From: Methylocella silvestris BL2
Lineage (GTDB): Bacteria > Pseudomonadota > Alphaproteobacteria > Rhizobiales > Beijerinckiaceae
Direction: 5' to 3'
Assembly: GCF_000021745.1 (NCBI RefSeq)
Contig: NC_011666.1
Coordinates: 1,240,001-1,304,000 of the forward strand
Length of the DNA: 64,000 nucleotides
Shown: positions 56,910-64,000 of the stretch, piece after piece
Position numbering within the stretch: the first letter of the stretch is position 1
How the letters are laid out: the number at the start of each line of letters is the position of its first letter
Position numbers and translations under genes: made by a program
The notes under the pieces: model-generated
Database searches by the model: none
What the model was told of the DNA's origin: nothing
Seen by the model: the letters and a program-made list of their open reading frames with translations, nothing else

Positions 56910-57047
56910 TTAGGCAGGTTTGGCCGCGCTCAGGGTTTCGGGCGCCGCGCCCAAAGCCCGTTGAATGACTTTCGTCGCCTCGACCAGATTTTGGCGCGAT
57001 GTCAACGCAGTGGCCTTGCGTAGCGCGCTGTCGAGAGTGATCTTCAT
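56910..57047 (-). pseudogene. Detached N-terminal segment of the esterase (frameshift)
   Basis: 45 codons from an ATG at 57047 with AAAGGA upstream: MKITLDSALRKATALTSRQN, then LVEATKVIQRALG. This pattern (helix with TRxxNLVEATxxIQRAL) is how Rhizobiales PHB-depolymerase-family esterases begin. It ends in TAA, and the esterase frame continues one base out of phase; the two frames overlap near 56913-56929, so a single-base insertion or a +1 shift would join them. Sequencing error is not excluded. Confidence 0.55.
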
Positions 57048-57113
57048 TGCTTGGTCCTTTTGGAATTGCGGTCAGCAGTCTCATCCGCATCTCAAATTTT
57101 CGCCGACACGCGA

Positions 57114-57533
57114 TCAGCGAATCCGATCCGCAAGCGTCATCTTGACCACTTTGCTCGCCTGAAGCGCGCCATGGACCGTGATCGACTTGATAGTCGAGAG
57201 CGCGAGGTCGCATGGAACGTCGTCGGCGATGATGGCCAGGCCGATGACTTTGATGCTGAGCATCTCGCCGGCAGCCTTAACCGTTTCTAAATCCTCCCTG
57301 CTATAGTGCCTCAGACCGATTTCGAGGGTCTCGCGCACGATTGTTTGCTTCACGTCGTCCGCATGCAGCCGAAGCTGATTGCGGATGGCTGTGCGGATCA
57401 TGTCCGTCCGGTTGGAATAAAATCCTTCCCGCACAAGCAGATCGATATGGCCGAGATCGACATAGCCGAGATTGATCGTGATCTTCTCGCTATCGCAGAT
57501 CTTGTCGCGTAGGCGGTGTATTTCCGCACCCAT
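57114..57533 (-). CDS. Ribbon-helix-helix (CopG-like) regulator
   Basis: 139 residues from the ATG at 57533 (MGAEIHRLRDKICDSEKITIN), six bases after GGGGA; upstream in-frame ATGs lie in the repeat. The RHH motif is KITINLGYVDLGHIDLLVREGFYSNRTDMIRTAIRNQL (strand, helix, helix). The C-terminal ~70 residues, ending GALQASKVVKMTLADRIR, form a separate domain, perhaps for ligand or oligomerisation. Divergence is none: it is 66 bases upstream of the esterase in the same orientation, so it may control it. Confidence 0.8.
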   Translation of the reverse strand: MGAEIHRLRDKICDSEKITINLGYVDLGHIDLLVREGFYSNRTDMIRTAIRNQLRLHADDVKQTIVRETLEIGLRHYSREDLETVKAAGEMLSIKVIGLAIIADDVPCDLALSTIKSITVHGALQASKVVKMTLADRIR

Positions 57534-57548
57534 GTCGTTCCCCATCTG

Positions 57549-57570
57549 TATGGATGGTATATGGATGGTA
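57549..57570. promoter_or_regulatory. Tandem 11-bp repeat, candidate RHH operator
   Basis: TATGGATGGTA occurs twice back to back (57549-57559 and 57560-57570), perfect, 16 bases upstream of the regulator's ATG. Eleven bases is one helical turn, the spacing at which CopG-type dimers bind side by side. Suggests autoregulation. A separate TGACA-AATG-TGTCA palindrome lies at 57660-57673. Confidence 0.55.
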
Positions 57571-57912
57571 TTGGGCGGGCTCGCAAGTGCGAAAAGAATG
57601 TCGAGGGTCACAATTGCGGGAGCGGATCGGCTGCTCCGGATAGGATAAGCCAGCATTTATGACAAATGTGTCAACTTTTGTGCACTGCAAAATTTTCATC
57701 TGGGGCTACAACGCCGCGCAGCGCCGAACGGCCGTGAGGCAGACTGACGCAGCTCCGTTTCAGTCAAGGAGGCGCGGCTCAGGCCGCCCGGCGGCCTAAG
57801 TTTTCATGTGGGGATTTTTGCAAGGCGGCCAAAAGCCCGGCGAGGCAGGGCTGCTTGGAAGCGCCGATCGCTCGACCCGAGCGGCGAGCGTTCCCAAACA
57901 GACCCTAAGCGC
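57571..57912. other. Intergenic region between RHH regulator and gcvPB
   Basis: About 340 bases without a gene. It holds the regulator promoter (minus), a TGACA/TGTCA palindrome at 57660-57673, AT-rich TTTTGTGCACTGCAAAATTTT (57675-57696 region), and a hairpin AGGCCG-CCCGG-CGGCCT at 57781-57797 that has no T run in the gcv direction. The gcv operon terminator is not obvious. Confidence 0.4.
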
Positions 57913-59457
57913 CTAGCCCTCTTGCGCGGGCGCGGTCCATTTCAGGACCGGGTTGCGCGCGGCGCGGGTTTCGTCGAGGCGCCGGCGCGGCGCATCATGC
58001 GGCGCGCCGACAAAGCGGTCGAGTTCGCCGTCGAGCGCGGAAAAGGCAAGATCGCGCAAAGTCGCGATGAACAGGTCGAGCGAGGCCTTCGATTCCGATT
58101 CGGTCGGCTCGATCAGCATCGCCCCATGCGCGACCAGCGGGAAATAGATCGTCATCGGGTGATAGCCCTCGTCGATCATCGCCTTGGCGAAATCGAGTGT
58201 GGACAGCCCCGTCGGCTTCAGCCATGCGTCGTCGAACAGCACTTCATGCATGCAGGGCTGGTCGCCGAAGGGCTGCGTCATCAGATCGCTGAGGCTCGCC
58301 CGGATGTAATTTGCGCTCAGCACGGCGTCTTCGGAGGCTTGACGCAATCCGTCCGCGCCATGCGACATCATGTAGGAGAGCGCCCGGACGAACATTCCCA
58401 TCTGGCCATGGAAGGCGGCCATGCGGCCAAAGGATCGCGAATCGGCCTCGACATGTTCGACCAGCCGCAGCCCGTTCTCGCCCTCTTGGACGAAGGGGAC
58501 CGGCGCGAAGGGCGCGAGCCGGGCCGACAGCACGACGGGCCCGGCGCCGGGGCCGCCGCCGCCATGCGGGGTCGAAAATGTCTTGTGCAGATTGATATGC
58601 ATCGCGTCGACGCCGAGGTCGCCAGGCCGCGTCTTGCCGACGATCGCGTTGAAATTCGCCCCGTCGCAATAAAAATAGGCTCCGGCTTCATGCATCGCTT
58701 CGGCGATCGCGACGATATCGCTCTCGAGCAGGCCGCAGGTGTTCGGATTGGTCAGCATGATCGCGGCGACGTCCGGTCCGAGCAGGCCTTTCAGGGCCGC
58801 AAGATCGACGCGTCCGTCCGCGCCGCAAGGCACGGTGCGCGTTGCAAAGCCGACCAGCGCCGCGCTCGCCGGATTGGTGCCATGCGCCGATTCCGGCACG
58901 AGCACGATCCGGCGGGTCGCCGCCTCTCCCCGCGCGGCGATGGCCGCCTTGATCGCCATCATGCCGCACGCCTCGCCATGCGCGCCAGCCTTCGGCGACA
59001 TGGCGACCGCCGGCATGCCGGTCATCTCCATCAGCCAGCGCGACAATTCGGAGATCAGCTCCAGCGCGCCGGCGACGGTCGATTCCGGCTGCAGCGGATG
59101 GATGTCGCCAAAACCCGGCAGGCGGGCCATCGCCTCGTTCAGCCGCGGGTTATGCTTCATGGTGCAGGAGCCGAGCGGATAGATGCCCGCATCGATCGAA
59201 TAGTTCTTTTGCGACAGGCGCACATAATGGCGCATCGCTTCCGGCTCGCTGAGCCCCGGCAGGCCGATCGGCTCCTCGCGCTCGAGGGCGCCGAGCCGCG
59301 TTTCAAATGGCGCCGGCTCGTCGATATCGACGCCGGTGACGTTCGGGCGGCCGATTTCGAAGATCAGCCCCTCTTCGAGGCAAAGGCCGCGATTGGAGGT
59401 GAAGGAGCGGGGACGCCCTGTCTCGGTGGCCGAGATCGGATGTTCGGGTCTGTTCAT
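57913..59457 (-). CDS. gcvPB: Glycine dehydrogenase (decarboxylating) subunit 2
   Basis: 514 residues, PLP-bearing half of the two-subunit P protein. The PLP lysine is in INLHKTFSTPHGGGGPGAGP. YPLGSCTMKHNPRLNEAMARLPGF and MLTNPNTCGLLE are typical. With GcvPA it decarboxylates glycine and hands the aminomethyl group to lipoyl-GcvH. One base separates its start from the gcvPA stop. Last gene of the gcv operon. Confidence 0.96.
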   Translation of the reverse strand: MNRPEHPISATETGRPRSFTSNRGLCLEEGLIFEIGRPNVTGVDIDEPAPFETRLGALEREEPIGLPGLSEPEAMRHYVRLSQKNYSIDAGIYPLGSCTMKHNPRLNEAMARLPGFGDIHPLQPESTVAGALELISELSRWLMEMTGMPAVAMSPKAGAHGEACGMMAIKAAIAARGEAATRRIVLVPESAHGTNPASAALVGFATRTVPCGADGRVDLAALKGLLGPDVAAIMLTNPNTCGLLESDIVAIAEAMHEAGAYFYCDGANFNAIVGKTRPGDLGVDAMHINLHKTFSTPHGGGGPGAGPVVLSARLAPFAPVPFVQEGENGLRLVEHVEADSRSFGRMAAFHGQMGMFVRALSYMMSHGADGLRQASEDAVLSANYIRASLSDLMTQPFGDQPCMHEVLFDDAWLKPTGLSTLDFAKAMIDEGYHPMTIYFPLVAHGAMLIEPTESESKASLDLFIATLRDLAFSALDGELDRFVGAPHDAPRRRLDETRAARNPVLKWTAPAQEG

Positions 59458-59458
59458 C

Positions 59459-60799
59459 TTAGGCGATCCCTCTGAGAGCGGAGGCGAAGGCGGCCCGGTC
59501 TTCGTCAGTGTTGATTTCGCTCGAAGCCACGATCATCAGATCGTCGAGGTCTTCGCCCGGCCACAGGCGCGAGGCCGGCACGCCCCCCAGAATGCCCTTT
59601 TGCGCCAGATGTTCGACGATCTCGGCGGCGGGTCCGGGGACGCGCAGGGTGAATTCATTGAAAAAACTGCGGTTCAGCACCTCCACGCCATAGATCTGCG
59701 CGAAGCGCCCGGCGAGATCGACCGCATTGGCGTGATTGACGCGCGCGAGCTGGCGCAGCCCCGCCTCGCCGAGCAGCGTCAGATGCATAGTGAAGGCGAG
59801 GCAGCAAAGCCCTGCGTTGGTGCAGATGCTGGAGGTCGCCTTGTCGCGCTTGATGTGCTGCTCGCGCGTCGACAGCGTCAGCACGAAGCCGCGCCGTCCA
59901 TCGGCGTCGACCGTCTCGCCGCAAAGGCGCCCCGGCATTTGCCGCAGATATTTTTGCCTTGTGGCGAAGAGGCCGACATAAGGGCCGCCAAAATTGAGGC
60001 CGTTGCCGATCGACTGGCCTTCGCCGACGACGATATCGGCGCCCATCGCGCCCGGCGGCTTGACGAGGCCGAGCGAAACCGCCTCGGTGAAGACGGCGAT
60101 CAGAAGGGCGCCATGCTCCTTGCACGCGGCAGCAAGCGGCGAGAGGTCGCGCAAATTGCCGAAGGCGTCCGGCGTCTGGACCACGACGCAGGACGTCTCT
60201 TCGTCGATCTCGGCGGCAAGGTCCTCCGCGGCGAAGACGTCGGGCGGCAGGCTCAGCGCGTCATTGTCCGTCATCTTCGAGACAGTGCGCACGACGTCCG
60301 CATAATGCGGATGGAGGCCGCCGGACAGCACAGCCTTGCGCCGCTTTGTGACGCGATGGGCCATCAGAACGGCCTCCATCGTCGCGGTCGAGCCGTCGTA
60401 CATGGAGGCGTTGGCGACATCCATCGCGGTCAGCGCCGCGACCTGGGTCTGAAACTCGAAGATCGCCTGCAGCGTGCCTTGCGAGATTTCCGGCTGATAG
60501 GGGGTGTAGCTCGTCAAGAATTCCGAACGCTGGATCAGATGATCGACGCTCGCCGGGATGTGATGCTTATAGGCGCCGGCGCCGATGAAGAAGGGCGCCG
60601 AGCTGGCCGGCGTGTTGCGCGCCGCCATACCGCTCAAGAGGCGCTGCGTCTCCATCTCGCTGCGCCGCAGCGGCAGATCGAGGTCGCGCGAAAGCCGGCT
60701 TGCTTCAGGGATTGACGAAAACAGCGCGTCGATCGAGTCGACGCCGATCCGCGCCAGCATTTCGGAGCGGTCTTCAGAATTCAGGGGCAGATAGCGCAT
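59459..60799 (-). CDS. gcvPA: Glycine dehydrogenase (decarboxylating) subunit 1
   Basis: 446 residues, non-PLP subunit of P protein. [27 protein letters not shown] is the typical opening; [41 protein letters not shown] is the conserved core block (split over residues ~70-110). Split P protein (PA/PB) rather than the single long GcvP. Lies 51 bases after gcvH. Confidence 0.96.
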   Translation of the reverse strand: MRYLPLNSEDRSEMLARIGVDSIDALFSSIPEASRLSRDLDLPLRRSEMETQRLLSGMAARNTPASSAPFFIGAGAYKHHIPASVDHLIQRSEFLTSYTPYQPEISQGTLQAIFEFQTQVAALTAMDVANASMYDGSTATMEAVLMAHRVTKRRKAVLSGGLHPHYADVVRTVSKMTDNDALSLPPDVFAAEDLAAEIDEETSCVVVQTPDAFGNLRDLSPLAAACKEHGALLIAVFTEAVSLGLVKPPGAMGADIVVGEGQSIGNGLNFGGPYVGLFATRQKYLRQMPGRLCGETVDADGRRGFVLTLSTREQHIKRDKATSSICTNAGLCCLAFTMHLTLLGEAGLRQLARVNHANAVDLAGRFAQIYGVEVLNRSFFNEFTLRVPGPAAEIVEHLAQKGILGGVPASRLWPGEDLDDLMIVASSEINTDEDRAAFASALRGIA

Positions 60800-60850
60800 G
60801 GAGTTCCAATCGAAAGTTCGATCTTTGGTGGTCGCGCGGGTTTTGCCGTG

Positions 60851-61228
60851 TCAGGCGATGGTCTTGATGAAAGCCTCGTAGGCCTCCTCGTCCATGAGGG
60901 CGTCGAGTTCGGATGGGTCGGCCAGCGTCAGCTTGAAGAACCAGCCTGAGCCGTTCGGATCCTCGTTGACGAGGCCGGGCTTTTCTTCGAGAGCCGAATT
61001 GACCTCGATAACCTCGCCCGAGGCTGGCGCGTTGACGCCGCTCGCCGCCTTGACGCTTTCGACGACGGCGGCCTCGGCGCCCCGCGCCAGGACGGCGCCG
61101 ATGACGGGAAGCTCGACGAAGACGACGTCGCCCAATTGCGACTGAGCGAAATCCGTAATGCCGACGACGGCGCCGTCCGGGTCAGGCCTGATATATTCAT
61201 GGTCTTTGGTGTAGCGAATGTTTGGCAT
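60851..61228 (-). CDS. gcvH: Glycine cleavage system H protein
   Basis: 125 residues from the ATG at 61228, which overlaps the gcvT stop (TAATG). Carrier with the lipoyl lysine K60 in AAVVESVKAASGV. NIRYTKDHEYIRPDPDGAVVG and GVNAPASGEVIEVN are standard. It shuttles the aminomethyl group between P and T proteins and is oxidised by lipoamide dehydrogenase, whose gene is not in the window. Confidence 0.97.
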   Translation of the reverse strand: MPNIRYTKDHEYIRPDPDGAVVGITDFAQSQLGDVVFVELPVIGAVLARGAEAAVVESVKAASGVNAPASGEVIEVNSALEEKPGLVNEDPNGSGWFFKLTLADPSELDALMDEEAYEAFIKTIA

Positions 61229-62361
61229 TAGGCTCCCCTGACATAGGCGTGCGGCATGAAGGGCGTCGCGGCGATCCGCGCCGGCGTCGGCTTGCCGCGC
61301 ACGATCAGATTGACCGGCGCGCCGACAACGGCCTCCGCCGCGGCGACATAGCCCATGGCGATCGGACGCCCGAGGCTCGGGGCGTAGCCGCCCGAAGTCA
61401 GCCGGCCGATGGCGCGTCCATCCGGCGTTTCGATTTCCGCGCCTTCGCGGGCGGGCGCCTTGCCATCGAGAATGAGGCCGACGCGGCGCCGCTCCGGGCC
61501 GCGCGCCATGACTTGCGCGAGGCGCGCAAAGCCCGGAAAGCCGCCTTCGACGCGCCGGCGTTTGGAGATCGACCATAAAAGCCCGGCCTCGACCGGATCC
61601 GTCGCCCCGTCGATGTCGTGGCCGCAGAGGCAAAGCCCCGCCTCGAGGCGCAGCGAATCGCGCGCGCCGAGCCCGACCGGAAACACGCGCGGATCACTCA
61701 GCAGCGTCCGCGCGAAAACTTCCGCCTTGGCGGCAGGCAGGGAAATCTCGAAGCCGTCTTCCCCTGTGTAGCCCGAGCGGGAAATCCGCAGCCGGACCCC
61801 ATCGACTTCGAATTCGGCGGATCGCATGAAGGTCAATCGCGAGACCACCGGGACGATTTTTTCGAGGACCTCCGCGGCTTGCGGTCCCTGCAGCGCCAGA
61901 AGCGCGAGCTGCGGCAGCGGCGTCAGAGCAAATCCCGGCAGCGCGGCGCTGATATGGGCAAAATCGGCGGCCTTGCTCGCGGCGTTGACCACGAGAAACA
62001 GGCGCTGGCGGCCGCCTTCGTTGGCGAGGCGCGTCACCATCAGATCGTCAAGGATATGGCCGTTGGCGTCGAGCAGCTGCGTGTAGCGCATCTGCCCCGG
62101 ATTGAGCGAGGCGATGTCGCCGGGCGTCAGCCGTTCGAACGCGCGCAAGGCGTGGGCGCCCTCGAACAGCGCCTGTCCCATATGCGAGACGTCGAACAGG
62201 CCGGCCTTGGCGCGGGTGTGGAGATGCTCGGCGATGACGCCCGGCGGATATTGCACCGGCATTTCATAGCCCGCGAAGGGGACTAGGCGGGCGCCGAGCT
62301 CGAGATGAAGATCGTAAAGGGGGGTGCGCGCAAGGGGAAGGGGGGCGGACTGAACGGACAT
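61228..62361 (-). CDS. gcvT: Aminomethyltransferase (T protein)
   Basis: 377 residues, tetrahydrofolate-dependent release of ammonia and 5,10-methylene-THF. TPLYDLHLELGARLVPFAGYEMPVQYP, SHMGQALFEG, RLRISRSGYTGEDGFEISLP and the aspartate in GLGARDSLRLEAGLCLCGHDID are the usual landmarks. First gene of the operon; the tandem riboswitch ends about 60 bases upstream. Confidence 0.97.
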   Translation of the reverse strand: MSVQSAPLPLARTPLYDLHLELGARLVPFAGYEMPVQYPPGVIAEHLHTRAKAGLFDVSHMGQALFEGAHALRAFERLTPGDIASLNPGQMRYTQLLDANGHILDDLMVTRLANEGGRQRLFLVVNAASKAADFAHISAALPGFALTPLPQLALLALQGPQAAEVLEKIVPVVSRLTFMRSAEFEVDGVRLRISRSGYTGEDGFEISLPAAKAEVFARTLLSDPRVFPVGLGARDSLRLEAGLCLCGHDIDGATDPVEAGLLWSISKRRRVEGGFPGFARLAQVMARGPERRRVGLILDGKAPAREGAEIETPDGRAIGRLTSGGYAPSLGRPIAMGYVAAAEAVVGAPVNLIVRGKPTPARIAATPFMPHAYVRGA

Positions 62362-62419
62362 GGGTTCCTCGGATAAGGCTCGAGCAAAGACGCAGCTCGA
62401 CGAATCGAGCCTGGCCTTG

Positions 62420-62636
62420 CCCCCTCTGTCCGGGAACCTGAGAGCGTTCCCCCGCGCTGACCCTCAAGAGAGCGGGCGCCTGCGGGGCTGCCTCCTTCGG
62501 TGAGCCTTTCGCGCATGAAAGGCTGCTTTCCAGAGCGTCAACTCTCAGCGGTCCGTGGGCCTGAGCGTTTCCGGGGCGGTTGCGCCTTCGGCGCCGGCTC
62601 GGCCTAAAGCCAAACCGGACTCTTCCGCTGAGAGGA
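62420..62636 (-). ncRNA. Tandem glycine riboswitch
   Basis: On the minus strand two glycine aptamers can be read in succession ahead of gcvT. The first (about 62540-62636) has GCGGAAGAGTCC, GCCGAAGGCGCAACCGC and AACGCTCAGGCCCACGGACCGC. The second (about 62420-62537) has TCTGGAAAGCAGCC, CACCGAAGGAGGCAGCC and AACGCTCTCAGGTTCCCGGACAGAG. These are the conserved CGAAGG.GCAA/C and AACGCTCAGG...GGAC cores joined by a short linker. Glycine binding is expected to switch the operon on. Confidence 0.95.
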
Positions 62637-62756
62637 AATTGACGTTCCAGATATCGGCGCGCGGCGCTGCACTGTCAATGGTGCGCCGCCACAAAAGCCC
62701 TGAGACTTAAGGCGTATTGGCCGCCGCAGGACGCAGAAATCGCCCGGGCGCCGAGG

Positions 62757-63392
62757 CTATTTGCCCTTGCCTGCCGCCTTCTGGGCGCCCTCGTCGATGC
62801 CGACCTTGATCGTGTAATCGTCTTCCGTGTGATCCTGGATGAAGGGGACGAGAAGCGGTTCGGTCACCAGCGTGAACTCCGTCACCGCCTCGCCCTGCGG
62901 GATCGTCGCCGCCACATGATAGAGCTTGGTGACAATCGGATCATTGTCCTTGGTGTTGATGATCGCGACCCGGAGCGGCACGGAAAAGCTGGCCGGAGCG
63001 CCGGCCGGCCCGAGCAGCACCTTGCCGGCGACGCCGATTTTCAATGCGAGCTGGTCGCCTTGCAGCGCGCATTCGCGGACGACGTCGCCGAGCGAATATT
63101 GATAGCGCAGATTCATATTGGTCGGCGGCGAGCCGGCATAGGTCTGCGCGGCGGCGGTGCCGTCGAGAATGATGATTTCGGGGCAGAACAGATGGCGACC
63201 GCCGGACTGCCGCGAATTGCCTTCGGCCTTCTCCTTCGACCCATGATAGGTGAAGAACTCGCCCCAGTTGAAGCTGCTGAATCCGTCCAAAAGGCCGCCT
63301 GCGGCGAAGGCGCCCTCGGCGAATGCGCTCACTCCGAGCGCGGCGACGGCGACGCCGAGCATTGCGCCGCGAATGTTAGTGCCCAGTCGCAT
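62757..63392 (-). CDS. Secreted conserved hypothetical protein
   Basis: 211 residues. Signal peptide with core MLGVAVAALGVSAFAEG and cleavage near AFAA (about residue 30). The mature part has two Cys (HLFCPEIIILDG and VRECALQGDQLAL), which could form a disulfide, and alternating strands such as LALKIGVAGKVLLGPAG. It looks like a periplasmic beta-sandwich protein found in Rhizobiales; function unknown. It is 118 bases downstream of the riboswitch region boundary but reads the same way with its own upstream region. Confidence 0.75.
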   Translation of the reverse strand: MRLGTNIRGAMLGVAVAALGVSAFAEGAFAAGGLLDGFSSFNWGEFFTYHGSKEKAEGNSRQSGGRHLFCPEIIILDGTAAAQTYAGSPPTNMNLRYQYSLGDVVRECALQGDQLALKIGVAGKVLLGPAGAPASFSVPLRVAIINTKDNDPIVTKLYHVAATIPQGEAVTEFTLVTEPLLVPFIQDHTEDDYTIKVGIDEGAQKAAGKGK

Positions 63393-63489
63393 GAAAGACC
63401 GCTCCTCACGTCTTGTGAGGCCCTGCTCTACATCAGTGCGGGCGAAAGCTCCAGACAGGGATTTTTCCGATCGTGGAGGAGCCCCGCGT

Positions 63490-64000
63490 TCAGAAACGGC
63501 CGAGCGGGTCGCCGGGGGCCGCGAGCGGCACGGTCAGAGCCTTCGGCGTGCGCGTCCAGGTATCCGCCGCGCCGAATACAGTCTTCAGGATCGAGGGCGC
63601 ATTGGAGAGGCTGACGAAGATCATCAGCGGCGTCAGCGAGGCGAGCGTCGCGACATAGCGGGTCGCCGACCCACGCTGCAGCAGGATATAGGGCGTCAGC
63701 GTCATGCCGATGGCGACCATGGCGATCAGCGCGCCGATCACATTGATCACGGGCAGATAGGCGGTGGCGTCGCCGGAGCGCAAAAAGATGCTGGCGGTGA
63801 GCGCCCCGAGAGCGACGGCGGCGCAGGGATAGAAGGTCTGCACCAGGATGAGGAGCAGCGCCGAAGCCTTGCGGCGCAGGGTCCAGTCCGACGTCCACAC
63901 TTGCTTCAGAAGCTTGCGCGCGACCTGAACAAAGCCGTTCGACCAGCGCCGCTGCTGCACGCGCCAATGCTTGACCTTGTCGGGAACGAGGCCCGGCACC
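63490..64000 (-). CDS. Membrane glycosyltransferase (family 2), C-terminal part
   Basis: The last ~170 residues of a gene that begins beyond the window. QQRRWSNGFVQVARKLLKQVW contains the Q-x-x-RW motif of processive GT-2 enzymes (cellulose/hyaluronan synthase-like), here preceded by KVKHWRVQ. It is followed by three or four membrane segments (LLLILVQTFYPCAAVALGALT, YLPVINVIGALIAMVAIGM, LASLTPLMIFVSLS). Predicted to build an exported polysaccharide; the N-terminal catalytic domain is outside the window. Confidence 0.8.
   Translation of the reverse strand, partial: VPGLVPDKVKHWRVQQRRWSNGFVQVARKLLKQVWTSDWTLRRKASALLLILVQTFYPCAAVALGALTASIFLRSGDATAYLPVINVIGALIAMVAIGMTLTPYILLQRGSATRYVATLASLTPLMIFVSLSNAPSILKTVFGAADTWTRTPKALTVPLAAPGDPLGRF

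Noticed and set aside
57781-57800. Hairpin AGGCCG/CGGCCT followed by AAGTTTT as a terminator
   Set aside because: The T run is on the plus strand where no gene precedes it; on the gcv strand no T run follows.
57808-59475. 555-codon plus-strand open frame opposite gcvPB
   Set aside because: Shadow frame of a recognised gene on the other strand; no domain or sensible protein composition.

Overview
The window is GC-rich chromosomal DNA from an alphaproteobacterium, most likely of the order Hyphomicrobiales (Rhizobiales) and plausibly near Beijerinckiaceae/Methylocystaceae. The order-level call rests on homospermidine synthase plus an alanine-racemase-fold ornithine decarboxylase, an ALAS-type hemA, a DUF1476 F1-ATPase zeta subunit, the gene order chorismate mutase-hisC-tyrC, argB-HAD-dapD and tlpA/argH, and REP-like palindromes of the rhizobial type. 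The family guess is inference.

Layout. 1-4.5 kb: polyamine genes (homospermidine synthase, ornithine decarboxylase with a long structured leader), a GNAT enzyme and an unknown protein. 5-8 kb: Tat-exported glucan biosynthesis protein, RimI-like acetyltransferase, FkbM-like methyltransferase. 8-12.8 kb: creatininase-family hydrolase divergent from an NMT1/THI5-type ABC importer, then an adenosine-kinase-like PfkB enzyme. 12.8-20.7 kb: Fic protein, hemA, UDP-glucuronate-epimerase-like gene, an eRF1-like baeRF-type protein, PPK2, DUF4010 membrane protein. 20.7-26.2 kb: lepA, a more AT-rich accessory patch (Sel1 protein, small ORF with a tandem repeat, membrane protein behind a G11 tract), xerC and the ATPase zeta subunit. 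26.6-32.4 kb: purC, purS, purQ, two tiny membrane proteins, purL, bolA, grxD. 32.4-35.2 kb: tlpA divergent from argH and a carboxylesterase.

35.3-45.4 kb holds a complete Calvin-cycle cluster: cbbR divergent from cbbF-cbbP-cbbT-cbbA-cbbL-cbbS-cbbX-cbbE, with a red-type form IC RuBisCO and its AAA+ activase. This implies autotrophic capacity. REP-like palindromes lie in the F-P and L-S gaps.

45.5-56 kb is a run of core genes: rpmH, rnpA, yidC, engB, argB, HAD nucleotidase, dapD, membrane protein, chorismate mutase, hisC, tyrC, ialB-like. 55.9-57.6 kb has a PHB-depolymerase-family esterase that appears frameshifted at its N-terminus and a ribbon-helix-helix regulator preceded by a perfect 11-bp tandem repeat. 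57.9-62.7 kb is the glycine cleavage operon gcvT-gcvH-gcvPA-gcvPB (minus strand) behind a clear tandem glycine riboswitch. The window ends with a secreted unknown and the C-terminal part of a membrane glycosyltransferase.

I found no tRNA, rRNA, CRISPR array, transposase or prophage. I see no clearly new multi-gene system. The items most worth a second look are the RHH gene with its candidate operator, the frameshifted esterase, the phase-variable-looking G tract, the chorismate mutase C-terminal domain, the small membrane pair in the purine cluster, and the leaders and palindromes in the cbb and speC/ODC loci.
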